This document shows positions 1-8,023 of a DNA stretch of 64,000 bases, piece after piece. The notes under the pieces are model-generated. The model did no database searches. It was given only the letters and a program-made list of their open reading frames with translations, and was not told where the DNA came from. A program made the position numbers and the translations under genes. Source of the stretch: Flavobacteriales bacterium (GTDB lineage: Bacteria; Bacteroidota; Bacteroidia; Flavobacteriales_D; Parvicellaceae); assembly GCA_020635565.1 (NCBI GenBank), contig JACJZN010000009.1:62001-126000 (forward strand), read 5' to 3'. Position 1 is the first letter of the stretch. Each line of letters starts with the position of its first letter.

Positions 1-480
1 GCATTTGTTTTTCATGGAAGTATCAAAAGAATGCTGGATGCTGTTGAAGATGCTATTGGTGGTGTTAGTGGGATATTATTACAGTTTCCTTTATATTATG
101 GTATCATGTCCTTGATGCAAGGTAGTGGACTTATGGCTGAATTGGCAGAAAGTATAAGTAACATATCGGGAGACATTTCCTTTCCATTAATGACTTTTGC
201 ATCAGCAGGGGTAATGAATGTTTTTGTTCCAAGTGGGGGAGGACAATGGGTGGTACAGGGTCCGGTTATCGTTGAAACTGCCATTAATAATGGGTTGTCT
301 TTGCCTAAAGGAGTAATGGCTATGGCTTATGGTGATCAATTAACGAATATGCTTCAGCCTTTCTGGGCACTTCCACTCTTAGCAATCACAGGATTAAAGG
401 CAAAGGAGATCTTGCCCTATACTTTAATTTTTATGTTGCTGGGAATCATAATATTTAGTCTAGCTTTAATTATCTTTTAG
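1..480 (+). CDS. AtoE-type short-chain fatty acid transporter, C-terminal part
   Basis: The reading frame is open from base 1 and ends at TAG 478-480, so only the last 159 residues are present and the 5' end lies outside the window. The visible part is a polytopic membrane protein with a conserved central stretch containing FVPSGGGQW and QGPVI, followed by GDQLTNMLQPFWALPLL and a final hydrophobic helix. These motifs match the AtoE/short-chain fatty acid uptake family of inner-membrane permeases. The first in-frame ATG at 31 is internal. No other fatty-acid degradation gene is visible here. Substrate is inferred from family only. Confidence 0.85.
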   Translation, partial: AFVFHGSIKRMLDAVEDAIGGVSGILLQFPLYYGIMSLMQGSGLMAELAESISNISGDISFPLMTFASAGVMNVFVPSGGGQWVVQGPVIVETAINNGLSLPKGVMAMAYGDQLTNMLQPFWALPLLAITGLKAKEILPYTLIFMLLGIIIFSLALIIF

Positions 481-529
481 AATTTATGCGACTTTTTTAA
501 GATTGGACGTTAGTACTAATAAAAGAGTT

Positions 530-664
530 ATGGAAACTAAAAATGAATCGAAGGGATGTACTTGCAGTAGCTGTGAGTGTACCAAATGTAATTGTACTAA
601 TTGTGATCCAAGCACATGTTCATGTGAAAAATGTGAATGTTCTAAGTGTAACTGTTGTAAATAA
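530..664 (+). CDS. Metallothionein-like cysteine-rich peptide (44 aa)
   Basis: A 44-codon ORF from ATG 530 to TAA 662-664. It has 14 cysteines, at residues 10, 12, 15, 17, 20, 22, 25, 30, 32, 35, 37, 40, 42 and 43. There are no aromatic residues and no histidine; the rest is mainly Lys, Glu, Thr, Ser and Asn. The spacing is a regular C-x-C-x2 ladder in two halves, residues 10-25 and 30-43, separated by a Asp-Pro-Ser-Thr linker, suggesting two metal-thiolate clusters or an internal duplication. This composition is that of metallothioneins, which chelate Zn, Cd or Cu(I) in the cytoplasm; family membership is inferred from composition, not homology. There is no signal peptide. It lies 50 bp upstream of a SigZ-like sigma factor gene on the same strand. 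Confidence 0.75.
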   Translation: METKNESKGCTCSSCECTKCNCTNCDPSTCSCEKCECSKCNCCK

Positions 665-714
665 TTGGTGCTAAATTTATCAGTCCGTGGGTACCTTTAC
701 TCAGGGATTTCTTT

Positions 715-1278
715 ATGACATTAAAAGAAAAAAATATTATAGAAAATAGCTGGGACGAATTCTCGTCTCAGCTATTGGGATTTATTATATCTAAAGTTCA
801 TCATAGAGAAGATGCTGAAGATATACTGCAGGAAGTATACCTCAAATGTGTTCAAAATATTGGTAGTCTTAGAAAGGATTCAAACTTGAATGCGTGGCTA
901 TATACGGTGACTAGGAATGCTGTGAATGACTACTTCAGAAAAAAGAACAACCACGGATTTGAAAGTCCCTTGATCGAGGATTTGTTTGAAGAAAATGTGG
1001 GACTTTCCATTAGGGATAGCTTTTGTTGTCTTGAACCTCATATCAACGAGTTGCCGGAAAAATACAAAGAGGTGATTTTACTATCCGAGATAGAAGGATT
1101 AAAACATCAGGATATTGCCAAGCAGCTGGGGTTGTCTCTTTCTGCTATCAAATCAAGAGTAGTAAGGGGTAGAGACCTGTTAAAAGATAAATTTGTGGAA
1201 TGCTGTAAGTACCACTTTAACAGTGAGGGTAAGTTGTCAGGAGATCCTGATTGTCACCGACCGGAGTGTAATCATTAA
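715..1278 (+). CDS. sigZ: ECF RNA polymerase sigma factor, SigZ-like
   Basis: A 187-residue sigma-70 family protein of ECF type. Region 2 spans roughly residues 12-78, with DAEDILQEVYLK and the -10 recognition helix around WLYTVTRNAVNDYFRK. Region 4 spans roughly 108-160, with LPEKYKEVILLSEIEGL and the helix-turn-helix around HQDIAKQLGLSLSAIKSRV. It directs RNA polymerase to a small regulon. The C-terminal tail is unusual: Cys163-Cys164, His167, then Cys180-His181 and Cys185, with His187 last. Tails with a Cys pair occur in SigZ-type factors. No anti-sigma factor gene is adjacent, so the tail may itself sense metal or redox state (inference). The upstream neighbour encodes a 14-Cys peptide and may be co-transcribed. 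ATG start at 715. Confidence 0.88.
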   Translation: MTLKEKNIIENSWDEFSSQLLGFIISKVHHREDAEDILQEVYLKCVQNIGSLRKDSNLNAWLYTVTRNAVNDYFRKKNNHGFESPLIEDLFEENVGLSIRDSFCCLEPHINELPEKYKEVILLSEIEGLKHQDIAKQLGLSLSAIKSRVVRGRDLLKDKFVECCKYHFNSEGKLSGDPDCHRPECNH

Positions 1279-1283
1279 AAATG

Positions 1284-1317
1284 AAAAAGGAGCGTAACTT
1301 TTGTTAGGCTCCTTTTT
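1284..1317. terminator. Bidirectional Rho-independent terminator
   Basis: Ten-base perfect stem AAAAAGGAGC (1284-1293) with GCTCCTTTTT (1308-1317), extended by a four-base inner stem around a TTTT loop after one G-G mismatch. The A-run on one side and T-run on the other let it work on both strands. It lies between the convergent sigma factor gene and the MORN-type gene. Confidence 0.85.
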
Positions 1318-1339
1318 GTTTATACAGTTTGTGATTTTC

Positions 1340-2194
1340 TTAATACTTGTCCTTGGCTCCGATGACACCGTTACCAACATACTCCCCATTTTCGTAGACC
1401 TCAATATGGTCAAGTAATCCATATTCATCATAGATGTAGTGACGTCCATTAAATAGTCTGCCATCTTGGAAACATCCATCCATCAAGATATTTTTGTCGT
1501 CATCATACGTTTTTCCGTAGCAATCAACTAGTCCACTACTACCATTAAATTTACCTGCAATTTTTGGACCTTTCTTAGCTGGCTTTTTGTTTGGGTCAAC
1601 GTAAGCAGGATTTTTCATTGCGAACTCCTCTGCTGGAGCATCCATTACACCACCGGTAAAGTTTTGCTTCTTCTTTACGTCTCCATTTTCGTAGAACCAA
1701 ACAGCTTCTCCATCTTCCTGACCATTCACAGTGCTGAACTCAATCTCTTTTTTTCCATTTTCATACCACATGGTTACTTTTCCTTCTGTAGCACCACTTT
1801 CATTGAAAGTTTTCTTTTGACGGATTTGTCCATTCGGATAGTACATCTCATATTCTCCAGTGTATTTACCTCCTTTCCAGTTTCCTTTTTCTTCTACATT
1901 TCCGTTTGGAAAGTAAGTAGTGAATTTTCCAGTTGCTTTTCCATTTGCATATTCGATCTCACTTTTCAATTTACCTCCTGGATAGTACTTTTTCCAAAGA
2001 CCTTCTTTACGACTTCTGTCAAAATTTCCTTCCTCTACAATCTCATCTGCTGCATAAGTTTTATCGTTCTTCATCGCACCTGTAAACTGCCAGTAACCAG
2101 TTTTCTTACCATCAGCATCCAAAGCATTTTGCCCGAACCCAACAAAAGAGCTGATAGCAATTAGACAGATTATTACCCCCTTGAATAAAGTCAT
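1340..2194 (-). CDS. Secreted YwqK/MORN-repeat protein
   Basis: A 284-residue protein with an N-terminal signal peptide (cleavage near FGFGQ, residues 18-22). It is followed by at least five degenerate repeats of about 22-25 residues of the form G-x-W-x-x-Y-Y-P-N-G-x-x-x-x-E, for example KKYYPGGKLKSEIEY, TYFPNGNVEEKGNW and MYYPNGQIRQKKTF. Such MORN-like repeats are annotated in Bacteroidota as the YwqK family, often under the label toxin-antitoxin antitoxin, for which there is no support here. The last 100 residues include a Lys/Pro-rich linker (PNKKPAKKGPK) and two further repeat-like strands. Function unknown; a periplasmic or outer-membrane location is inferred. A similar but shorter protein is encoded about 3.3 kb away (5458-6195). 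Confidence 0.8.
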   Translation of the reverse strand: MTLFKGVIICLIAISSFVGFGQNALDADGKKTGYWQFTGAMKNDKTYAADEIVEEGNFDRSRKEGLWKKYYPGGKLKSEIEYANGKATGKFTTYFPNGNVEEKGNWKGGKYTGEYEMYYPNGQIRQKKTFNESGATEGKVTMWYENGKKEIEFSTVNGQEDGEAVWFYENGDVKKKQNFTGGVMDAPAEEFAMKNPAYVDPNKKPAKKGPKIAGKFNGSSGLVDCYGKTYDDDKNILMDGCFQDGRLFNGRHYIYDEYGLLDHIEVYENGEYVGNGVIGAKDKY

Positions 2195-2427
2195 AGTGTT
2201 TTAGTATTTATTACAACCTCAAAATCTTCTACAAAATACTGAAAAAATAAGGCCAAAATTTGATAGCTTGGATAAAAGTAGAAAAACTTATGATAAACGA
2301 AAGTTTCTACTCAATAAATGATTTCAAGAATTTACGGTTGAAATATTCATTTCAGACTACTTCGTTAGTCATAGTATAATTAGGTCATCATTTGTGCGGA
2401 ATGCAATCACGTTTTAATCTCTTTGGT

Positions 2428-2435
2428 TAGTTTTG
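2428..2435 (+). promoter_or_regulatory. Candidate -7 promoter box for cysH
   Basis: TAGTTTTG matches the Bacteroidota -7 consensus TAnnTTTG and ends 25 bp before the cysH ATG. No TTG -33 element was found at the usual 17-23 bp spacing, so the call rests on one box. Confidence 0.4.
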
Positions 2436-2460
2436 TTGATGTAAACATGAGCTGAAAAGG

Positions 2461-3147
2461 ATGGAAGAACATAATAATTTGATCGCAAGTGAAAAGGTTT
2501 TAACGAAACTCAATGAGAAGTATCGAAAATTATCAGTTGAAGATAGGGTTCGCGAGATATATAATGATTTCGATGAACAAGAGATTATGTTGACATCATC
2601 TTTTGCAACCACCTCGGCTTATTTACTTCATTTGTTTGCTGAGTGCAGACCCAGTCAGTTGATCTATTTCATTGATACGGGGTATCATTTCAAGGAAACA
2701 TTACTCTATAAAGATTATTTAACTGCAGTTTATGGTTTGAATGTAGAAGATGTTAAAGCTGAAGTTTGGAAGCACGAGTTTACAACCTCAGATCAGACTT
2801 GGAAGACTGATCCAGATCTCTGTTGTTCAGTGAATAAAGTTGAGCCCCTGAGTGCGCTTCAGGATAAGTATAAAGTTTGGGTAAGTGGACTCATGGAGTG
2901 GCAGAGTGATCATCGAGCAACGCTTGATATTTTTGAAGAAAGAAATGGAATATTGAAATTTTATCCACTTCTAGATGTGACAGCGGAGGAGAGAGAAGCG
3001 TATATAAAAGAGCACTTATTACCATTTCATCCCTTACAGGCAAAGGGTTATTTTTCTGTTGGTTGTGAGCATTGCACCGTTCCAGGTAAAGGACGCCAGG
3101 GTAGATGGAATAACAATCCGAAGACTGAATGCGGTTTACATTTGTGA
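2461..3147 (+). CDS. cysH: Assimilatory phosphoadenylyl/adenylyl-sulfate reductase
   Basis: A 228-residue cytoplasmic reductase that reduces APS or PAPS to sulfite with thioredoxin as electron donor in sulfate assimilation. A P-loop-like segment SSFATTSAYLLHL is at residues 46-58. Cys121-Cys122 and the pair Cys202-x2-Cys205 form the ligand pattern of a [4Fe-4S] cluster, which marks the APS-reducing (or dual APS/PAPS) class rather than the cluster-free E. coli type. The catalytic cysteine is Cys224 in the C-terminal ECGLH motif. The gene stands alone; no cysD, cysN or sulfite reductase is nearby. It ends one base before the convergent subtilase gene. Confidence 0.95.
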   Translation: MEEHNNLIASEKVLTKLNEKYRKLSVEDRVREIYNDFDEQEIMLTSSFATTSAYLLHLFAECRPSQLIYFIDTGYHFKETLLYKDYLTAVYGLNVEDVKAEVWKHEFTTSDQTWKTDPDLCCSVNKVEPLSALQDKYKVWVSGLMEWQSDHRATLDIFEERNGILKFYPLLDVTAEEREAYIKEHLLPFHPLQAKGYFSVGCEHCTVPGKGRQGRWNNNPKTECGLHL

Positions 3148-4821
3148 TTAATGGATAACTAGCTTTTCTATTGTTTCTGATCCGTTGGTTTGGATGACTA
3201 CGGTATAGACTCCTTTTGATACAGAAAACCCATTCGGAAGAGTTAGTAAGTTAAGTCCAATATTAATGGATGAATTTTGAACATTTGAAATTCTTCCTAA
3301 AACATCAATGACCAGCAATTCGATTTCTGTGTCAAATTCAGATGAAACCAATATGGAAATATTATCAGTAGTCAAAGCCGGATTTGGAAATAATTTTTGA
3401 ATGGAAATTCCCTGAGGATCCTTGTGAGTAATTCCAGTGTGACTGCTATATGCTTCAAATACTCTTGGAAATCCATATCCTTTTAAGGTGTCTGGAGAGT
3501 TCGCTTGACTGGCTGAATTTTCCAGTAGTGACTTGATCTCTATATTGTTAAGATCAGGTAAGGATTGCCACAAACATGCTGCTATCCCACTTGTCATCGG
3601 AGCCGAAAAAGATGTTCCGTTTCCGGTAATTATTTGATTGTCCCAGGGTGCGATCAATTGTGTTAACCATCCTACGGAAACTAAATTTGGTTTGATCTCT
3701 CCGTCTGCGCTAGGACCAAAACTACTAAAATCAGCAAGTTGATCATATTGGTCTATTGCACCTATAGTCAAAGTGCTGTCTGCATCTGCAGGGGTGCTGA
3801 TATATCCCCAGTCACTATTGCCTAAATTTCCAGCTGAAGTGATGCATAGGATGCCTTTTGAAGATGCTATGTCATTGGCTCTGGCTATTAGAGTAGTATT
3901 CCCGTCCATCTCCGAATATGAGTGGTTTTGGGTACTATCATCAAATTCAGAATAACCTAAGGATGTATTGATGATGTCGGCTCCTGCAGAATCAGCATAT
4001 TCGGCAGCTCTTGTCCAGAAATCTTCTTCAATTATGTATTCGGCATTCGCGTCTTCTGATCGTAGTAAATGAAAATTGGCTGAAATGGCTGTGCCGTAGA
4101 ACTCACCTTCAATATATCCCGCAATAACAGATAGTACTGCGCTTCCATGGGAATGATCTTCAGTTACGCTCGGTTCAAGATCAACAAAGTCATATGTGCT
4201 TAGTATCTGACCAGATTCAAAAAGGTGTTTCAAACCATCTAAACTAGTCACATTCTGAAATCCTGCATCAATAATAGCAATATCTATTCCTTGACCGTTA
4301 AATGAAAGATCGTGCATGAAATCAAGGTGATGTAAGTGATTTTGTGCGTAGGTTATCCCATATGGATAGTGCGGATTAACAAGGATGGTTTCTTTGGGAG
4401 ACATTACCTCCAGTTTGTCTGAACTGGTAGTTGTAAAACCACTAGGTTTAGAAAATTGCTGATTGTTGAGTACGAATGGAAGTTGGTTGATTGAATTAAT
4501 GTCATTGGTATCATTGCATACAATAACCAGTTGGTTGAACCACTTGGAATGGGTGACATATTCAACACTACTGAATCCCAATACTTGAGAAATGTAATCG
4601 GGATCTATTGGAAGATCTTGAGTACTAATGGGAATTCCTGATTTTTCTCGCCTGGCAATGGCTTTAGAAGAAAGAAATTCTATGGGATTAAGCAGGTCGT
4701 AAGGGGTGTTGGTTTTATCTGTGAATTGAATGCGGTAAAAGTTGGTGTCTTGCTGTGCTGTAACAAAGTTAACGGACATTAAAGCAACTAGAAATAAGCT
4801 GAAAAACCATTTATTTACCAT
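3148..4821 (-). CDS. Secreted S8 family serine protease with T9SS type A sorting domain
   Basis: A 557-residue subtilisin-like protease with a signal peptide (residues 1-22), a propeptide-like region to about 170 and a peptidase S8 domain at about 177-450. The catalytic triad is visible: Asp185 in IAIIDAGFQ, His225 in DHSHGSAVL and Ser404 in GNGTSFSAP, with oxyanion Asn332 in SAGN. The last 80 residues (from about FPNPAL) form a T9SS type A C-terminal domain, so the enzyme should be exported through the outer membrane and anchored or released. ATG at 4821 was preferred to a TTG six bases upstream. The start overlaps the end of the preceding lipoprotein gene by 11 bp, placing it in a three-gene operon with a MORN-type protein. 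Confidence 0.9.
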   Translation of the reverse strand: MVNKWFFSLFLVALMSVNFVTAQQDTNFYRIQFTDKTNTPYDLLNPIEFLSSKAIARREKSGIPISTQDLPIDPDYISQVLGFSSVEYVTHSKWFNQLVIVCNDTNDINSINQLPFVLNNQQFSKPSGFTTTSSDKLEVMSPKETILVNPHYPYGITYAQNHLHHLDFMHDLSFNGQGIDIAIIDAGFQNVTSLDGLKHLFESGQILSTYDFVDLEPSVTEDHSHGSAVLSVIAGYIEGEFYGTAISANFHLLRSEDANAEYIIEEDFWTRAAEYADSAGADIINTSLGYSEFDDSTQNHSYSEMDGNTTLIARANDIASSKGILCITSAGNLGNSDWGYISTPADADSTLTIGAIDQYDQLADFSSFGPSADGEIKPNLVSVGWLTQLIAPWDNQIITGNGTSFSAPMTSGIAACLWQSLPDLNNIEIKSLLENSASQANSPDTLKGYGFPRVFEAYSSHTGITHKDPQGISIQKLFPNPALTTDNISILVSSEFDTEIELLVIDVLGRISNVQNSSINIGLNLLTLPNGFSVSKGVYTVVIQTNGSETIEKLVIH

Positions 4822-5461
4822 AATCAATGATCGTCATTTCTAATTCACGTCCATCACCATTTTCGATATTGACATAACTTTTTCTGATCAGCCCAATATG
4901 ATTAGCATAGACTTCGAAAGCAACTTGATTCTGTATAGGATTTACATTATCTATTTGTTGAACTTTTATTGTGCTGTCAAAGAATAAGTTGTTGTACGTT
5001 CTCTCAGAATGCGAGCTGTCATATTCATAATCCCATTCAATTTCAGTGTTATACGCATTTCCATCCCATGTCTTATTATCCTTAATCGGAAAGATGAGCT
5101 TAATGAACCTCACGTTTTCCTCCACTTTTTCTGCTGTGGTATTCGTTAGGTTGCTATACCATACGTCAGAAATGGTGTAGGAATCAGCCAGACTATCTTT
5201 CTTGAAACGTTCTACTCTAAAGGTAACTCTCCCCTGATTATCGATAAATTCTTCAGCGATTACTTCTTTCAAATAGTAGTAACTTGTATCGGATCCAACA
5301 TTTGAATTGTGAATGATTTCTCTTACTTCGTATTCTGTCCAGGAGTTGATCTCGGTAGGAAAGTAACTGTAGAACATTTCGCTTTCCTTATAGTCAGATT
5401 TTTCGCAGCTAAACAGAGTAAAAGTTATAGCCAGAATTACGATATGAAGTATTCGAATCAT
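4811..5461 (-). CDS. Hypothetical lipoprotein
   Basis: A 216-residue protein with a lipoprotein signal ending in TLFSC (Cys19), so it should be lipid-anchored facing the periplasm. The mature part begins with acidic residues and is predicted mostly beta, with aromatic-rich strands such as WYSNL and WDYEYD. No known family was recognised. Middle gene of an apparent operon: its start overlaps the stop of the MORN-type gene by 4 bp (ATGA) and its end overlaps the subtilase start. The tight coupling suggests the three products are made together. Confidence 0.75.
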   Translation of the reverse strand: MIRILHIVILAITFTLFSCEKSDYKESEMFYSYFPTEINSWTEYEVREIIHNSNVGSDTSYYYLKEVIAEEFIDNQGRVTFRVERFKKDSLADSYTISDVWYSNLTNTTAEKVEENVRFIKLIFPIKDNKTWDGNAYNTEIEWDYEYDSSHSERTYNNLFFDSTIKVQQIDNVNPIQNQVAFEVYANHIGLIRKSYVNIENGDGRELEMTIIDYGK

Positions 5462-6195
5462 TGATTTTCCTGCTCCATTTTTTTAGCTTCCAGATACTTT
5501 TCAAGAATTTCTCCTGTCAGTTCATTATCTTTTACGAAGAACTTAGTTGTATACTCACCATTCGTATCATAATACCTCCATTGCCCGTTCTTTTTTCCAT
5601 TTAGAAAATAACCAACGATTTCCGCTTTTCCTGAGGTGGTGTACCAGATGCATTCCCCATTTTGCAATCCATTCAAGTATTTACCTTTTACCTGAATTTT
5701 TCCATCCTTATAAAATCTTTTCCATTCGCCTTGAGCTAATCCGTCTTCATAATTCACTTCTTCTAAAATAACAGGCTGTGCACCCATCTCAGTTGGAAAA
5801 AACTTGTAAGACTTACCATCTAGTTTGCCAAGCTTATAATTTTCTTTTGCAATTAATAACTTATCAGCACTGAAATACCACCATACACCATCTTTTTGCT
5901 GATCAACATAAGCCCCTTTTGCCATCAAACTACCATGTGTAAAATAGGTTTTCGCAAGAGCTGAACCATCTTCCTGATATTCGAGAACGGTTTGAACTTC
6001 TCCAGATTCATAGTAGTAGACAAATTTGCCATAAGGTTTGTCATCCTTAAACTGACCAGTATACCGCATCACTTTTCCATTGTCATAATATTTGACCCAT
6101 TTGCCTTGTTTACGTCCCTGACTGTCAGTAACGTTTTGACCAAGGATGGTTAATGAGCAAAAAACGATGGATAATAAGATGATTAGTTGTTTCAT
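5458..6195 (-). CDS. Secreted YwqK/MORN-repeat protein
   Basis: A 245-residue protein with a signal peptide (cleavage near ILGQN, residue 20) and about seven consecutive MORN-like repeats, for example WVKYYDNGKVMRYTGQF, VYYYESGEVQTVLEY, WKRFYKDGKIQVKGKY and WRYYDTNGEYTTKFF. It is related to the 284-residue protein at 1340-2194 but lacks its C-terminal extension. First gene of the operon with the lipoprotein and the subtilase. The molecular role of these secreted repeat proteins is not established; a scaffold or protein-binding role is a guess. Confidence 0.8.
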   Translation of the reverse strand: MKQLIILLSIVFCSLTILGQNVTDSQGRKQGKWVKYYDNGKVMRYTGQFKDDKPYGKFVYYYESGEVQTVLEYQEDGSALAKTYFTHGSLMAKGAYVDQQKDGVWWYFSADKLLIAKENYKLGKLDGKSYKFFPTEMGAQPVILEEVNYEDGLAQGEWKRFYKDGKIQVKGKYLNGLQNGECIWYTTSGKAEIVGYFLNGKKNGQWRYYDTNGEYTTKFFVKDNELTGEILEKYLEAKKMEQENQ

Positions 6196-6302
6196 ACTGC
6201 TTTTATTTGGAAGTATTCAATTTTAATGCCGAATTGCTCCCATAACTTAAAACTGAACGTAAAGATACAAAAATTGATGCGATTTAGTTACTTTGCGTTA
6301 AG

Positions 6303-7244
6303 ATGAAAGAAGAAAAGTCAAATCCGCTTTTGGAATGGTCGATCAGATCATTTATTGCGCTATCTATTACTGCAATTGGCTTGTTTCGACACATATACGG
6401 GACAGAGGATGCTACCGGAAGTTTGTTAGAGTCCGGTTGGGCAAATTCTTCTCAATTGGCGCTTTTGGAAGTTCACTTAATGACGATGTTGGAGTTGACA
6501 TTTTTGGTGTTGACGATATTTTCAAGGTTCAATAAAGCAATGCTTCTGGGGTATGGAATTTTGGGAGTTATTTATTTGGCTTCTCTCCTGTCGTCCCTTA
6601 GTAATGAAAGTTATCTCTTTGCAGATCTTACCAGGTTGAATGGTTGGCTAGGCATACCGCTAGTATTTGCAGTTGTGCTTTTTAGTTTTACGGCATCAAA
6701 AAGGTTTGGAGGTTTTGAGAAAAGAGGCCCAGTATGGTTGATAATTGCATTGCCGATTGTATTGATCGGAGGTTACTCGTCATATTATTGGTCGGCAGAA
6801 AGTGAGTTTACAGATCTGGGAAATCCTTACAAAGTCAAATATTCAAATTGGGATTGGTATTGGGAAAAGGTAGATGATCAACTCCCTGAAATTCGTGAAC
6901 AAGAAGAATATACATTGTGTTTTTTCAGTACTACCTGTAGTCATTGCAACGAAGCAGCTAAAAGAATAGGGGTTTATCAGAAAAGATTTTCGAACAGGCA
7001 GATGTATGCTGTTTTTTTCTCTAGAGCGGCAGATAAGGAATTCTGGAGTTCTGATTCCATTGTTCAAGGATTTCTCGTTCAGAATCACTTAAAGCTGGAG
7101 TACATTAAAATGTTAGATTATGAGGCTGTTTCAATAGCTGATAATCATTTTCCGGTAATTGTCACGATGAAGGACGGTCAACCCGTTAAGAAATATGTAG
7201 GCGAAGAACTAAACGCATGGGCATTTGACCATTTGTTTAAGTGA
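6303..7244 (+). CDS. Membrane-anchored thioredoxin-like protein (MauE/DoxX-like N-terminus)
   Basis: A 313-residue protein with about five hydrophobic helices (about 14-30, 53-73, 79-98, 113-131 and 143-161), then a thioredoxin-like domain. The domain has the redox motif CSHC at Cys212-Cys215 in FFSTTCSHC and a probable cis-proline in NHFPVIV. The N-terminal half resembles DoxX/MauE-type four-helix membrane domains. The likely role is disulfide exchange at the periplasmic face of the inner membrane. ATG start at 6303. The 107 bp upstream also hold the start of the divergent MORN operon. It converges on the cytochrome c gene with a 3 bp gap. Confidence 0.7.
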   Translation: MKEEKSNPLLEWSIRSFIALSITAIGLFRHIYGTEDATGSLLESGWANSSQLALLEVHLMTMLELTFLVLTIFSRFNKAMLLGYGILGVIYLASLLSSLSNESYLFADLTRLNGWLGIPLVFAVVLFSFTASKRFGGFEKRGPVWLIIALPIVLIGGYSSYYWSAESEFTDLGNPYKVKYSNWDWYWEKVDDQLPEIREQEEYTLCFFSTTCSHCNEAAKRIGVYQKRFSNRQMYAVFFSRAADKEFWSSDSIVQGFLVQNHLKLEYIKMLDYEAVSIADNHFPVIVTMKDGQPVKKYVGEELNAWAFDHLFK

Positions 7245-7247
7245 TCT

Positions 7248-7595
7248 TTAATTCTTTAGAGTTTCAATATACTCAGCCAGTTTTTGGATCTGGCTATCAT
7301 TTAATGAACCACCAAAATTTTCTCCATAAGGTTGCATTACACCATTTGAACTTCCCTTTTGGATAAACTCGATTTTCTCTTCAAGTGATTTTGTAGAAGT
7401 CGAAAGATCTGCTGCTCCTGAAACTCCCAAATTGCCTTTTTTTCCGTGACAAGAGGTGCATTTCTGAGCATAAAGCTTTTCTCCTGACATTTCTTCACCG
7501 AACTCATTTGATGAAGAATCTGCACAAGAAGAGAATGCCAAAATACTGGTTAGAACCAGTGTGCTTTTTCTGATAATCCTTGTAAAAATGGCCAT
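7248..7595 (-). CDS. Monohaem c-type cytochrome lipoprotein
   Basis: A 115-residue protein with a lipoprotein signal (FSSC, Cys24), then a small class I cytochrome c domain. The haem site is CTSCH at residues 46-50 and Met87 in GVMQPYG is a likely sixth ligand. It should be anchored on the periplasmic side and carry electrons; partners are unknown. Its ATG lies 46 bp inside the end of the upstream membrane-protein gene, an unusually long overlap that implies translational coupling. No in-frame later Met exists before the lipobox, so the overlap is real. Confidence 0.88.
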   Translation of the reverse strand: MAIFTRIIRKSTLVLTSILAFSSCADSSSNEFGEEMSGEKLYAQKCTSCHGKKGNLGVSGAADLSTSTKSLEEKIEFIQKGSSNGVMQPYGENFGGSLNDSQIQKLAEYIETLKN

Positions 7596-8002
7596 GGAAT
7601 TCTGGATAAAATAAGTAAAAGTCCGATACCGAAAAAGATATAGGTCAATTTGAATTTTTTCTCACTTTCGGTAGCCTTTTTTGCTTTAGAATGACCGATA
7701 GTTATCAAAACGGCTGCTACAAGCATCATAAGTGGATGTTCCAAGCTATAAAGTCTAGTTGTAGATTCACCCATTTCACTTAATCCATTCTGACGGGATT
7801 CCAAGAAATACAGGACAAGACCAATTACTACTTGTAAATGAACCATACTTAAAGCTAAAACACTAATCGTTTTATCACTGTCCTGATATTCTTTGTTTTT
7901 CTTTCTGAATGCATTCACAATAGCATAAATCAAGATGATCAGAGCAAACCAGCGAAGTCCGGAATGCGCATGAAGGAGAATGTTTTGAAAAGTATTGGTC
8001 AT
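7550..8002 (-). CDS. Small four-helix membrane protein, cytochrome b-like
   Basis: A 150-residue integral membrane protein with four hydrophobic helices (about 14-31, 46-67, 88-105 and 118-135). Histidines fall in or near the helices: His11 and His13, His55, His89 and His104, which could ligate haem b. Similar Bacteroidota proteins with the opening HAHSGLRW are sometimes called cytochrome B (recalled, not checked). The ATG at 8002 was chosen over a start 45 bp upstream because the extension lacks family-like sequence and a good promoter sits just upstream. The next gene encodes a cytochrome c lipoprotein, so a small b/c electron-transfer pair is plausible. Confidence 0.65.
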   Translation of the reverse strand: MTNTFQNILLHAHSGLRWFALIILIYAIVNAFRKKNKEYQDSDKTISVLALSMVHLQVVIGLVLYFLESRQNGLSEMGESTTRLYSLEHPLMMLVAAVLITIGHSKAKKATESEKKFKLTYIFFGIGLLLILSRIPWPFLQGLSEKAHWF

Positions 8003-8023
8003 GATTTTTTTAGTTGTTTCGGA

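Noticed and set aside
1664..2164. 166-codon plus-strand frame opposite the MORN-type gene
   Set aside because: Phe/Ser-rich composition with no family; it mirrors the repeat gene in antisense and is not expected to be coding.
2195..2460. Riboswitch or RNA element upstream of cysH
   Set aside because: Only a weak 5 bp hairpin (around 2355-2370) and one -7 box; no recognisable SAM, cobalamin or other riboswitch core.
1340..6195. Toxin-antitoxin system suggested by the usual YwqK antitoxin label
   Set aside because: The proteins have signal peptides and are secreted, and no toxin-like partner is adjacent, so the label is not supported here.
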